DNA from: Desulfocapsa sp050291935 | GTDB taxonomy: Bacteria > Desulfobacterota > Desulfobulbia > Desulfobulbales > Desulfocapsaceae | NCBI GenBank assembly: GCA_050291935.1 | Contig: JBNKKR010000015.1 | Span: 1 to 64,000, forward strand | Reading direction: 5' to 3' | Length of the DNA stretch: 64,000 bases | Shown here: positions 7,100 to 14,967 of the stretch, piece by piece | Layout of the letters: every line of letters starts with the position of its first letter | How positions within the stretch are numbered: position 1 is the stretch's first letter | Notes under the pieces: generated by a model | Databases searched by the model: none | What the model was told of the DNA's origin: nothing | The model's input: only the letters and a program-made list of their open reading frames with translations | Translations under genes and position numbers: made by a program

Positions 7100-7342
7100 A
7101 TGAATACGAAGCTCACATTACGACTCGAAGATCATCTTATAGAGTCAGCTAAAGAATATTCCGCCCAAACTGGCAAATCTGTTTCTAAGATAGTGTCAGA
7201 CTTTTTTGTAGTCATAAAAAATGAGAAACTTAAAAAAAACTATTCAGTCACCCCTACTGTCCAATCTCTAACGGGTGTCTTGAGTGAGTCGAAATTTTCA
7301 GAGAATGACTACAAAAAATATCTCGAAGAGAAATATCTATGA
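7100..7342 (+). CDS. Antitoxin of a PIN-domain toxin pair (DUF6364-like)
   Basis: The product from ATG 7100 is 80 residues, MNTKLTLRLEDHLIESAKEY. The ribbon-helix-helix-like N-terminus (KLTLRLEDHLIESAKEYSAQ, TGKSVSKIVSDFF) is typical of small antitoxins coupled to PIN toxins. An ATG at 7088 is in frame, but the GGAGG at 7090-7094 is correctly spaced only for 7100. It shares four bases (ATGA) with the toxin start. Expected role: bind the toxin and repress the strong promoter at 7033-7061. Confidence 0.8.
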   Translation: MNTKLTLRLEDHLIESAKEYSAQTGKSVSKIVSDFFVVIKNEKLKKNYSVTPTVQSLTGVLSESKFSENDYKKYLEEKYL

Positions 7343-7782
7343 GAGTGCTCTTTGATACAAATATCATCTTAGATGTGCTTCTTGACAGAAAACCATTTTC
7401 AGAGCACTCGGCCTACCTAATGTCAATGGTTGAGCGGTCTGAACTTAATGGGTACTTCTGTGCCACAACAATAACAACTATTCATTACCTGCTCTCAAAA
7501 CAGCTAGACAAAGAAAAAACCAGTAAAAGTATAAATGCAATAATACGCCTATTTGAGGTTGCATCAGTAAATAGGCTGGTTATTGAAAATGCTTTATCTT
7601 CAAAATTCACAGACTTTGAAGATTCGGTCTTACATGAGTCTGCCTTACATGCAGGTGCAGAGTATATAATCACAAGGAACATAAAAGACTTTAAAAAATC
7701 AGAGATTCCAACATTTACCCCAACAGAATTTCTAAGTATGTTGGAGTCGCTGGGTTATCGGGATAGGAAAAACCATCACTGA
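7339..7782 (+). CDS. PIN-domain toxin (PIN_3-like)
   Basis: This 147-residue protein starts MRVLFDTNIILDVLLDRKPF, with the catalytic Asp of FDTN and the common NIILDVLLDR motif. TTITTIHYLLSKQL follows, then DFEDSVLHESALHAGAEYII and TRNIKDF, which carry the C-terminal acidic residues. The arrangement is that of the PIN family toxins paired with RHH antitoxins. It overlaps the antitoxin by four bases and appears complete. The final residues RDRKNHH are unremarkable. Predicted activity is endoribonuclease; its target is unknown. Confidence 0.87.
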   Translation: MRVLFDTNIILDVLLDRKPFSEHSAYLMSMVERSELNGYFCATTITTIHYLLSKQLDKEKTSKSINAIIRLFEVASVNRLVIENALSSKFTDFEDSVLHESALHAGAEYIITRNIKDFKKSEIPTFTPTEFLSMLESLGYRDRKNHH

Positions 7783-7958
7783 CCATCCCACCCACACCAC
7801 CCTTCGCCTCCATCAGGCTGGGTCTGGGACTTGCCTATCATTGCCCGAGTTGTTAAGGTAGACGCCCCCCTAAGAACATGTGCCGTTCCCGGTACACAAC
7901 ACAGCGCTTAAAACACATTTGACACCGAGTATGACAAGGCTTGTATCTTTTCTTAAAG

Positions 7959-8738
7959 TTATAAATCCCATTTCTTCAGAAGTAGCGCATACTCTTCTGT
8001 TTGTTTGAATTTTTCCAGCTCATCTGCAATGGCAAAAACTATTTTATCACTTGTCAGCAGGCTTGCTGCCATATAATTTACGGTTGACAACTCCTCCAAT
8101 GGAAAAACTCTTTTCAGGATTTTTTGGGGGTCAAAACCTGTCTCTCTGACTATGTGGTAAGCGACTGCATCAGGCATTGGCCAAAGATCAATGCGGCCTT
8201 TAAGTAATTTTTGAAAATTTTTGCTATGAGCGGAGTTCCCGGAATTGGAGTCCAAAGTCGATCGTGCAAATCCTTTGTTAAGCAGCCATGTCTCTCTGGC
8301 ATCCTCGATGGTAGTGCCAATTGTATAGTTTTTGAGTTCATCCAGCTTGTCAATTTTGATGTCGGTGCGAGTTTGTAAGGCAAAAACCGATTGTTTTATC
8401 GGGGTTATCTCTCCAATCCATTTAAAAAGTTCTTCTCTTTTTTTGCGACGGCCTATCGAATAGATAAGAGAGTTGCTTTGCTGTTGTACTAAGGTGTAGC
8501 TTCTGGCCCATGGATAACTTGTAATAGTGTACGCAAATCCACAATTTTGCAGGACTTGTTGGACAACTTCCGTTGAAGCACCAGTGATTTTCCCCTCTTT
8601 AGTATAGTTATAGGGCGGAAATTCTTCAGTAAAAACGATCAATTCTTGAGAGGATGTGGAAAGAGGCGGAGCAAAGATTGTCAAAATCATAGCAAAAACA
8701 AATACTAGCTTACCTGAAACATGTTCTTTTTTTCTCAT
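7959..8738 (-). CDS. Periplasmic substrate-binding protein, amino-acid ABC type (SBP_bac_3)
   Basis: This 259-residue protein has a signal peptide (MRKKEHVSGKLVFVFAMILT, then IFAPPLSTSSQ) followed by the type II solute-binding fold: IVFTEEFPPYNY, ITGASTEVVQQVLQ and RSYTLVQQQSNSLIYSIGR. The ATG at 8738 follows AGGAAGCG at good spacing. No ABC permease or ATPase gene adjoins it. Stand-alone proteins of this type in Desulfobacterota and gamma-proteobacteria are often annotated 'transporter substrate-binding domain-containing' and may serve signalling rather than transport. The ligand is not predictable. Confidence 0.82.
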   Translation of the reverse strand: MRKKEHVSGKLVFVFAMILTIFAPPLSTSSQELIVFTEEFPPYNYTKEGKITGASTEVVQQVLQNCGFAYTITSYPWARSYTLVQQQSNSLIYSIGRRKKREELFKWIGEITPIKQSVFALQTRTDIKIDKLDELKNYTIGTTIEDARETWLLNKGFARSTLDSNSGNSAHSKNFQKLLKGRIDLWPMPDAVAYHIVRETGFDPQKILKRVFPLEELSTVNYMAASLLTSDKIVFAIADELEKFKQTEEYALLLKKWDL

Positions 8739-9158
8739 CTCGCTTCCTCATCTTATTATGAATACACTATGAGTTTTATTACGATTGAAAATATCGTCTT
8801 ATGATATAAGAGTACGCAATAAGTCCCCAAAAGCCAACCATAAATCACATTTTTCAATCTTATGCCTCCATCAGTTAAAAAAATATCCCTTCGTCTTCCG
8901 AAAACTTTGGTTGAGACCGATCAAGAAACAACACTCTTCTCACCACAACAGCAAGCCAGGATAACTCTGGAAGTAGACCTTGCATTTTTGGAGACGAACT
9001 GCCAATTTACAAGCTATGATAAAACGATCCATTATTCACCCCCTCTTGCAAAACATCGCACAATCGTCTGCTGCCATTCTTCTTGGCACGACAGGAAAAA
9101 CTACATTAGCGAAGATGATAAACAAATAAGAAAACCTTTGACCCAAAAGATTCCGTTG
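8739..9158. other. Intergenic region without a supported gene
   Basis: About 420 bases separate two divergent genes. A forward frame at 8862-9161 (99 codons) has no ribosome site, no recognisable family and a low-complexity hydrophilic translation, so I do not call it. The first 120 bases are A+T-rich and probably carry the promoter of the solute-binding protein gene. Confidence 0.5.
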
Positions 9159-9201
9159 TAAGTTTGCATATTGGAATGTATGATTCCAATATGCAAACTT
9201 A
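9159..9201. repeat. Perfect 19-bp inverted repeat overlapping the ATPase start
   Basis: TAAGTTTGCATATTGGAAT at 9159-9177 and its exact reverse complement at 9183-9201 flank the 5-base spacer GTATG. The in-frame start candidates TTG 9164, ATG 9176 and ATG 9191 all lie inside the arms. It could be an operator, or an mRNA hairpin that hides the start codon. Confidence 0.9.
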
Positions 9202-10345
9202 TAAAGAGCGGTTTTTAACATCATTACTTAATAAACGGCTAAGCGAAATGCCGGCTGTTGCAATGCTTGGTCCAAGACAATGCGGTAAATCCACGTTAGC
9301 CCGCCGTCTCATTCGCACAGTTGAAAATGGCCTTTATCTTGACCTTGAAAGAAGTTCAGATCTAAACAAGCTACGCGATATCGAAGCGTTTTTTAATGTT
9401 AATCAGGGCAAACTGATTTGTTTGGATGAAATTCAACGGGTACCCGAGCTTTTCCCAGCTTTACGTTCAATCATTGATGAAGAGGAACGTAATGGGCAAC
9501 TCCTCATGTTAGGCTCAGCTTCTCGTGATCTTATTTCCCAGTCCAGTGAGTCATTGGCTGGTAGAATCAGTTATTTTGAGTTAACTCCTTTCCACTTAGA
9601 TGAAGTTAGTAATAATAAGCTGGGAAAGCTATGGCTGCAAGGAGGTTTCCCAAGGAGTTTTCTAGGAGAAGAGCAGGCAAGCTTTGACTGGCGGCTTGAT
9701 TTCATCCGGACATTTTTAGAACGTGATATTCCACAATTAGGTTTTAAGATTCCGGCAAAATCTATGGAACGTTTGTGGAGAATGTGTGCCCATAATCATG
9801 CTCAGCTTTTAAATAGCTCAAAAATTGGCGGAGCGCTTGGAGTAAGCCATCATTCAGTACGTTCATATATCGATATTTTATCTGAAACTTTTTTATTACG
9901 CATCTTGCTTCCTTATGCTGCTAATGTAAAAAAGCGGCTGATTAAATCTCCCAAGATATATATTCGTGACAGTGGTCTCCTTCACACCTTGCTTGGCATC
10001 GAAAGTCATAATGATCTTCTTGGACATCCTGTTTATGGAGAGTCGTGGGAAGGTTTTGTTGTGGAAGCGATTATTACTCGTACGCCTCGGTGGCAACACT
10101 CATTTTATCGAACAGCAACCGGGGTGGAAATCGATCTCATTCTTGAGAAAGGAAAAAAAATTATCGCTGTTGAATGTAAGGCATCAAGCGCCCCTAAACC
10201 TACGAGGGGATTCTGGCAGGCAATCGATGATCTAAAAGTGGGTGAAGCCTATATTGTGGCTCCGGTTCGTGAATCCTATCCAATTGAAAGAGGCGTTACT
10301 GTTTTTACACTGCCTGATTTTTTAAATAAAATAAAAATGTTTTGA
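9191..10345 (+). CDS. AAA+ ATPase with DUF4143 domain (COG1373)
   Basis: The protein is about 384 residues from ATG 9191. It opens with a P-loop domain (AAA_14): Walker A in LGPRQCGKST, Walker B in LICLDEIQRVPELF, and LMLGSASRDLI as sensor region. The DUF4143 domain follows, with SKIGGALGVSHHSVRSYID as a winged-helix-like segment, RDSGLLHTLLGI, SWEGFVVEAI and the nuclease-like EIDLILEKGKKIIAVECKAS motif. Family members are frequent in accessory regions and their role is not known; some resemble defence or toxin-antitoxin components. The protein looks intact. No ribosome site is visible before any candidate start because the inverted repeat occupies that position. Confidence 0.88.
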   Translation: MQTYKERFLTSLLNKRLSEMPAVAMLGPRQCGKSTLARRLIRTVENGLYLDLERSSDLNKLRDIEAFFNVNQGKLICLDEIQRVPELFPALRSIIDEEERNGQLLMLGSASRDLISQSSESLAGRISYFELTPFHLDEVSNNKLGKLWLQGGFPRSFLGEEQASFDWRLDFIRTFLERDIPQLGFKIPAKSMERLWRMCAHNHAQLLNSSKIGGALGVSHHSVRSYIDILSETFLLRILLPYAANVKKRLIKSPKIYIRDSGLLHTLLGIESHNDLLGHPVYGESWEGFVVEAIITRTPRWQHSFYRTATGVEIDLILEKGKKIIAVECKASSAPKPTRGFWQAIDDLKVGEAYIVAPVRESYPIERGVTVFTLPDFLNKIKMF

Positions 10346-10495
10346 TGGTAGAAAATGCAATATGGAGTTTAAAAAGCATTTTTATTAAGAATTATCCAAT
10401 AAGCATCAAATAGCCAAAAAGATTTACTTCGTGATTTTTTTACCGAACACAAAACACTTCTTGACAAAGAATCTGTCACATCGTAGTAGTGTGTT

Positions 10496-10909
10496 ATGAA
10501 ATTTGTCCTGCATTTTATCATGATTGCCACTTTTATCATCTCCGGCGCTTCTCCGCTGCCGGCCTGTTATGTCACACGACCGGACTGCAAGGTAAGGATG
10601 ACGACGAGCTGCCCGTTCATGGGGGGTAAACACCAGACGGCAACGGCTCACATAGGCTGCTGCCAGGGAAATCACAGCGCCAAGGCCCAACGCCCGGCCA
10701 AATTCCCATTGGAGCATCTAAAACGGGTAACCATTGACCAGATGCAGGTCGATTCCGTTGACCTACCTGCCTTTGCCCCGTCGCTGGTCACCAGTGTTTC
10801 TTATCTCCCAGTGCCACTCAGCCGGGCAACCAGGCTCACCAAACAATTATTTTCCATTCATTACCACCCACCCCCGCTCTATCTCCAGCACCAAACATTT
10901 ATCATTTGA
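10496..10909 (+). CDS. Small exported Cys/His-rich protein
   Basis: The 137-residue product has a signal peptide (MKFVLHFIMIATFIISGASP), then cysteines in ACYVTRPDCKV, TSCPFMGGKH and IGCCQGNHS. It ends PPPLYLQHQTFII, a Pro-rich hydrophobic tail I associate with short exported proteins near metal-efflux genes. The Cys/His content suggests periplasmic metal or thiol chemistry, but this is inference. It lies upstream of the G+C-rich ABC operon and has the same composition as that operon. A terminator-like hairpin follows it, so it is probably its own transcript. Confidence 0.55.
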   Translation: MKFVLHFIMIATFIISGASPLPACYVTRPDCKVRMTTSCPFMGGKHQTATAHIGCCQGNHSAKAQRPAKFPLEHLKRVTIDQMQVDSVDLPAFAPSLVTSVSYLPVPLSRATRLTKQLFSIHYHPPPLYLQHQTFII

Positions 10910-10951
10910 TACTGTTGCCCCTCGGAAATTTGACGGTTGTTAAAAAAATCC

Positions 10952-10989
10952 CGGCCTTGACCTCTGTCGCTGGCCGATACGGTTTTTTT
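10952..10989 (+). terminator. Rho-independent terminator candidate
   Basis: CGGCC (10952-10956) and GGCCG (10972-10976) form a short stem, followed within seven bases by TTTTTTT (10983-10989). It lies about 40 bases after the small exported protein gene. Confidence 0.5.
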
Positions 10990-11057
10990 ACGCGCTCATC
11001 AATTTCGTAGTCGTTATTTATTTTCCCAGCGATATGTGCTGGGACTGACAATAACTT

Positions 11058-11177
11058 TAGCCCGGTTTTCTCATGAACATTGTGTTTGATTTTGAATAAT
11101 ACTTTTTAAACACAAATGATTGTTGGCAATAATACGTATTGCAAAATTCACACAATATTCATGGGCAATCCGGGTTA
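11058..11177. mobile_element. MITE-like palindromic element, copy 1
   Basis: A 120-base non-coding element starts TAGCCCGGTTTTCTCATGAA and ends with the complementary GGCAATCCGGGTTA. Its ends are imperfect inverted repeats of about 28 bases, and an inner palindrome surrounds AAACACAAATGATTGTTGGC. A second copy lies inverted at 15934-16160; about nine in ten bases match by eye. The ends begin and finish with TA, as expected for IS630/Tc1-type MITEs; that family assignment is inference. The ABC operon start codon is 15 bases beyond its right end. Confidence 0.75.
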
Positions 11178-11191
11178 GGAAGGGAACAATT

Positions 11192-12445
11192 ATGACAATA
11201 AAATACCTTGTGAGTGAACTTACGGGGCGACCCTGGAGGTCTGTAACCAACATCGGTCTGGTCGCGCTGGTTACCACCGTTCTGATCTGCATCATGCTAC
11301 TGGCTGGGGCGTTACAGCGTGCCTTCCATGCACCCCTAAACGATATCGGCGCCAATATCACCGTGCAGAAGTCTGGAGATGTGCCGGAACAGATGGCTGG
11401 CCCGGTGCTTCCCTGTTCTGTGGCCCCGATCAGTGCCGCTGAAAGTCGTCAAATCGAGGCACTGTCAGGCGTGCAGTCTGTCAGCCGCGCTGTGCTGTTC
11501 TGGGATTTTAGTGATGAATCCTTTCAGATCGTTGTTGGTTTAAAGCCAAACGACCCTGCCGGCCCCGCCCTGTTGCGGGCCGCTGTTATAGCCGGACGCA
11601 TGTTGCATCAAGAGGAAATGGGCCAGGCCCTTGCCGAGACCTCCTGGGCAATCAAGGCGCGGTTGTCCGTGGGTGACCAGGTGCGGGTCGGCGGCCGCCC
11701 CTTTACCATAGCTGGGCTGGTCGATGTTTCCAGAATCAGCCGCATCGGCACGGCAAATCTCTACATACCCCTGGCCGACGCCCAGGCAATTGCCGCGGCC
11801 GCGCCGTCCGTTCTGGCCGTCCATCAATTTGAGAAGGATGATACCAATCTGCTGTTTGTGCAAGTGGACCGCGATAAGACCGAAAAGGTGGCCACCTCCA
11901 TTCGCGATCTGCTGGGCAAAAAGGCCAGCGTCTCCACCCCGGACTCTTTTAAAAAGCTGCTCGGCAGCCTCTTCCTTTTGACCGAGCGTTTTTCAGGGTT
12001 GATTTCCGGCTTGATCTTTATTTTGGTCCTGCTGCTCATGGTGCGCAATTCGGCGGCAAACATCCGTGAGCGCACCAGGGAGATCGGCGTCATGAAGGGT
12101 GTGGGCTGGACCGGGGCGGACATCCGCGGTCAGTTACTGGCGGAGAATTTTGCGTACATCGTCCTGGGAACCGTTTTGGGCCTCGTTCTTGGCCTGCTTG
12201 GCGCCTGGGGCCTGTCTCATATCACTATTGCCATCCCCATCCCGTGGGATATGGCGCCCAAACCCCATTTCCTGCCTGGCGGTGGCAACCAGGTGTTCCG
12301 GCAAGTTCCCCTGCAGATGGCCCCCTCGGCCGGGTTGTTGATCCCGTGCTGTGCCGCGCCAGTTGTTTTTGGCCTGGCCACGGCCTGGGCCGCTGGCCGT
12401 GCTGTTACCAAACTTCAAACCTCGGAGGTTCTCCGTTATGAATAA
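11192..12445 (+). CDS. FtsX/MacB-type ABC transporter permease 1
   Basis: The 417-residue inner-membrane protein starts at ATG 11192 after AGGAAGGG; an in-frame upstream start would read into the MITE-like element. The first helix is in TNIGLVALVTTVLICIMLLA (residues ~20-40), then comes a periplasmic MacB_PCD-like domain (~45-270), and the last three helices are in LISGLIFILVLLLMV, IVLGTVLGLVLGLLG and PCCAAPVVFGLATAW. The cytoplasmic coupling segment NIRERTREIGVMKGVGWT is the FtsX-family hallmark (PF02687). It forms the transporter with the ATPase at 12438 and the second permease at 13578. These transporters usually act as mechanotransmitters or lipoprotein/peptide exporters rather than importers. 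Confidence 0.9.
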   Translation: MTIKYLVSELTGRPWRSVTNIGLVALVTTVLICIMLLAGALQRAFHAPLNDIGANITVQKSGDVPEQMAGPVLPCSVAPISAAESRQIEALSGVQSVSRAVLFWDFSDESFQIVVGLKPNDPAGPALLRAAVIAGRMLHQEEMGQALAETSWAIKARLSVGDQVRVGGRPFTIAGLVDVSRISRIGTANLYIPLADAQAIAAAAPSVLAVHQFEKDDTNLLFVQVDRDKTEKVATSIRDLLGKKASVSTPDSFKKLLGSLFLLTERFSGLISGLIFILVLLLMVRNSAANIRERTREIGVMKGVGWTGADIRGQLLAENFAYIVLGTVLGLVLGLLGAWGLSHITIAIPIPWDMAPKPHFLPGGGNQVFRQVPLQMAPSAGLLIPCCAAPVVFGLATAWAAGRAVTKLQTSEVLRYE

Positions 12446-13151
12446 TTCAGAGGCTCTGAACGGAGCCGAAAAAAAGAACGAAATCCACGGGCCGATGCTG
12501 GCCGTGAGTAATGTCAGCAAACATTTTAACCAGGTGAGCCCGGTGCGCCATGTCAGTTTTTCGGTGGGGCCGGGCGAGTTCGTCACCCTGCTCGGGCCAT
12601 CGGGTTCCGGAAAATCCACTCTACTTGGTTTGGTTGCCGGTTTGGAAAAACCAAGCGAAGGGTCAATCATTCTACAATCCCGTGAGATCACCGGGTTAAG
12701 CGAGGATGATCTGGCCCTGTTGCGGCGACAGTATGTTGGTTTTGTCTTTCAGGCCTTTCATTTGATACCAACCCTTACCGCCTTGGAAAACGTCTGCTTC
12801 CCGCTCTACCCGGTGAAGATGACGGAGCACGAGCGGCAAGATCAAGCCAGTGGTTTGCTTGACAAGGTAGGCCTCAGTGCCCGTCACCATCACCTGCCGG
12901 CAAAGTTGTCCGGCGGTGAGCGGCAGCGGGTGGCCATTGCCAGGGCACTCATCAATGAGCCATCAATCCTGTTCTGCGACGAGCCCACAGGCAATCTCGA
13001 TTCCGCCACCGGCCGGGAGATCCTTGACCTGCTTATGGCGCTGAACAAGAAACAGGGGGTGACGCTGTTTATGGTCACCCATGACCGGGAAATAGCCAAA
13101 CTTTCAAATCGATCACTTTTCATGCAAGACGGGGAGGTCCACGAACGATGA
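12438..13151 (+). CDS. MacB/LolD-type ABC transporter ATP-binding protein
   Basis: The 237-residue ATPase starts at ATG 12438, overlapping the permease stop by eight bases, with GGAGG nine bases upstream. Walker A is LLGPSGSGKST (residues ~51-61), the Q-loop lies in GFVFQAFHLIPTLTALENV, the signature is LSGGERQRVAIARAL, Walker B is ILFCDEPTGNLD and the H-loop is VTHD. The HLIPTLTALENV stretch is typical of the LolD/MacB/FtsE branch (3.A.1.122/125). It powers the two permeases encoded on either side. The next gene overlaps its stop by four bases (ATGA). Confidence 0.94.
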   Translation: MNNSEALNGAEKKNEIHGPMLAVSNVSKHFNQVSPVRHVSFSVGPGEFVTLLGPSGSGKSTLLGLVAGLEKPSEGSIILQSREITGLSEDDLALLRRQYVGFVFQAFHLIPTLTALENVCFPLYPVKMTEHERQDQASGLLDKVGLSARHHHLPAKLSGGERQRVAIARALINEPSILFCDEPTGNLDSATGREILDLLMALNKKQGVTLFMVTHDREIAKLSNRSLFMQDGEVHER

Positions 13152-13573
13152 AACAATACAACAAATCCATATTGGCAATCACATTTATTGTGCTACTCGC
13201 TTCGTTTATTATCGCCATGCCGGTCCAGAGCCGTGCGGCGGCCAGAGTACGGGTTGATATTCTATACATGAACCACGGACCCATGCGACCCACCGTAACC
13301 AAAATCAAGAAGCTGCTGGCTGGCTACGGTGCTATGGTCCAGGCGTCATGGTATGATTTTGAGTCGTTGGCCGGGGAGGCTTACATGAAAAGGGAAGGAA
13401 TCAAGGGCCATGTGCCCATGTTGATCAAGATTAACGGCCAGTCTGATTTCGGTCTGGGCAACCGCGAGGTGCAGTTGCGCGGGTTTCCCAGCGGCGCCGC
13501 CCCATTTAAAACAGTGGAGGGGAACTGGTCCCTGGAGGATCTGCAACAGCTCATTGACCAGGCCGTGAGGTGA
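13148..13573 (+). CDS. Exported accessory protein of the dual-permease ABC operon, unknown family
   Basis: This 141-residue protein has a signal peptide (KSILAITFIVLLASFIIAMP, cleavage probably near VQSRA). The mature part reads VRVDILYMNHGPMRP, then SWYDFESLAGEAYMKREGI, GHVPMLIKINGQ and QLRGFPSG. The beta-alpha-beta rhythm with VPMLIKING resembles a thioredoxin fold, but there is no cysteine, so it would be a non-redox binding version. Coupling by ATGA overlap with the ATPase and a 4-base gap to the second permease strongly link it to the transporter. It could be a periplasmic substrate-binding or docking subunit. I do not recognise a named family. Confidence 0.7.
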   Translation: MKQYNKSILAITFIVLLASFIIAMPVQSRAAARVRVDILYMNHGPMRPTVTKIKKLLAGYGAMVQASWYDFESLAGEAYMKREGIKGHVPMLIKINGQSDFGLGNREVQLRGFPSGAAPFKTVEGNWSLEDLQQLIDQAVR

Positions 13574-13577
13574 CAGC

Positions 13578-14825
13578 ATGGATACTCTTTCCCTTATCCG
13601 TCTTGGTTACTTAACCGCCCGCCGCGACTGGAAACGGTCGACATGGCTTATGGCGGGTGTGGCGCTGGGGCTGGCCTTTTATCTCGCCGTGTCCACCATT
13701 GGTGCAAGTTACGCCGAGTTAGTCAAGCTGCCCTTTGCCAGGCTGGAGAGTGACTTGATCATCCAGCATGGTGTTGAGGGCAGCAGCAGCCCCGATACCG
13801 CGGACCGTGCCATTCGGTTGCCCTTCTCAAATCGTGCCATTGACAGTGAGGCCATCACTACCATAAGAAATCTGCCCGCCATAAAAAAGCTCAGCACCGC
13901 CACGGTACTCTGGTATCAGGAACACAAAAAATTCATTACGATCACCGGCGTCGATCCGGCAAATTCCGCAAGCGGCCCGTCCAAGGTTATGGAGTGGATT
14001 TCACAGGGGAGGGCTTTGCTGGCCACGGGCGAGGCGGTTATTGAGAGCCATTATGCCCGCTTTAACCGGCTGAAGGTGGGTGATGTCGTTTATTTTGATC
14101 AACGCCCTTTCACCATTGTCGGCAAGGCAGACATCAAGGAAGGCGCCTCCCTGGCCGCGGCAAATTTTTATATTTCAAACCAGGACGCCGTGGCCTTGGG
14201 GGGGTTGGCGGATGATACCGCCAATCTGCTCTCCGCCACCCTGATACCGGGAGCGGATAAAAAAGGCGTCACCGAGACTATTAACAAACTTCTACCTGGC
14301 GCAATTGTCTCATCAAGCGACTCCATCAGCGACATGATGCAGGGGTTTGGCCGTATCAGCACCACGTCGTCGATGCTGCTTTCCTCGGTGGCCTTGGGCT
14401 TCACAATGCTGTTGACCGTCTGGCTTATGGCTGCCCGCCAACAGGAGCAGGCTTGGAAGATCGGCCTAATGCAGACCCTGGGTTGGCAAAAGCGGGACAT
14501 TGTGTTTAGCAGTGGTACCGAGGCCCTGGCGCAAACAGCCCTTGGCGGGGCGGTTGGTATGATTTTAGGTTTGCTTATCATCATGTGGATGGGTAGCTTG
14601 GAGGTTTCACTCACCCTGCCATGGAATCTTGCCGCCACTCCAGAGACCATGCACCATGCTGCTGCCCGGAACCGGACTATGCAGGTAGCTTTACCAGTTT
14701 CCCTGGAACCCTGGCGTTTTTTGATGGGTTTTGTTCTTTCCTGTCTGGCGGCAACGGCCATGGGAGCCTGGTCAGCCCTGTACCTGGCCAGAAAGACCAT
14801 CCGCCAAACCCTGCTTGAAATGTAA
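13578..14825 (+). CDS. FtsX/MacB-type ABC transporter permease 2
   Basis: The 415-residue protein has the same plan as permease 1 but low sequence similarity to it. The first helix is in STWLMAGVALGLAFYLAVST, a large periplasmic domain spans about 45-270 (TITGVDP, VGDVVYFDQRPFTIVG), and three C-terminal helices include SSVALGFTMLLTVWLMAA and LGGAVGMILGLLIIMWMG. The coupling region QEQAWKIGLMQTLGWQKRD replaces the usual REIGxxKAxG. Two different permeases with a single ATPase imply a heterodimeric transporter. The start is four bases after the accessory gene stop. The substrate is unknown. Confidence 0.88.
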   Translation: MDTLSLIRLGYLTARRDWKRSTWLMAGVALGLAFYLAVSTIGASYAELVKLPFARLESDLIIQHGVEGSSSPDTADRAIRLPFSNRAIDSEAITTIRNLPAIKKLSTATVLWYQEHKKFITITGVDPANSASGPSKVMEWISQGRALLATGEAVIESHYARFNRLKVGDVVYFDQRPFTIVGKADIKEGASLAAANFYISNQDAVALGGLADDTANLLSATLIPGADKKGVTETINKLLPGAIVSSSDSISDMMQGFGRISTTSSMLLSSVALGFTMLLTVWLMAARQQEQAWKIGLMQTLGWQKRDIVFSSGTEALAQTALGGAVGMILGLLIIMWMGSLEVSLTLPWNLAATPETMHHAAARNRTMQVALPVSLEPWRFLMGFVLSCLAATAMGAWSALYLARKTIRQTLLEM

Positions 14826-14853
14826 GGCCGGAGTTGGAAAACTTAAAATCCAT

Positions 14854-14890
14854 ATGACTGTTTGGCCGAGTGTCCCTACCAAACAGTCAT
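14854..14890. terminator. Stem-loop after the ABC operon
   Basis: ATGACTGTTTGG (14854-14865) pairs perfectly with CCAAACAGTCAT (14879-14890) around a 13-base loop. No T-run follows, so it may be a processing or bidirectional terminator structure. Confidence 0.5.
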
Positions 14891-14967
14891 AAAGTTCTGT
14901 AGGTTTAGAGATGAAGAACTTACCAGACTGATTACTTTTGCTTTATGAATTGAGTAAATCAGAAAAA

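Noticed and set aside
7850..7910. Sequence GCCCCCCTAAGAACATGTGCC resembling DNA near group II introns
   Set aside because: Similarity is short and there is no reverse transcriptase gene or domain V structure nearby.
8862..9161. 99-codon forward frame before the DUF4143 ATPase
   Set aside because: No ribosome site, no known family, hydrophilic low-complexity translation; it ends just inside the inverted repeat.
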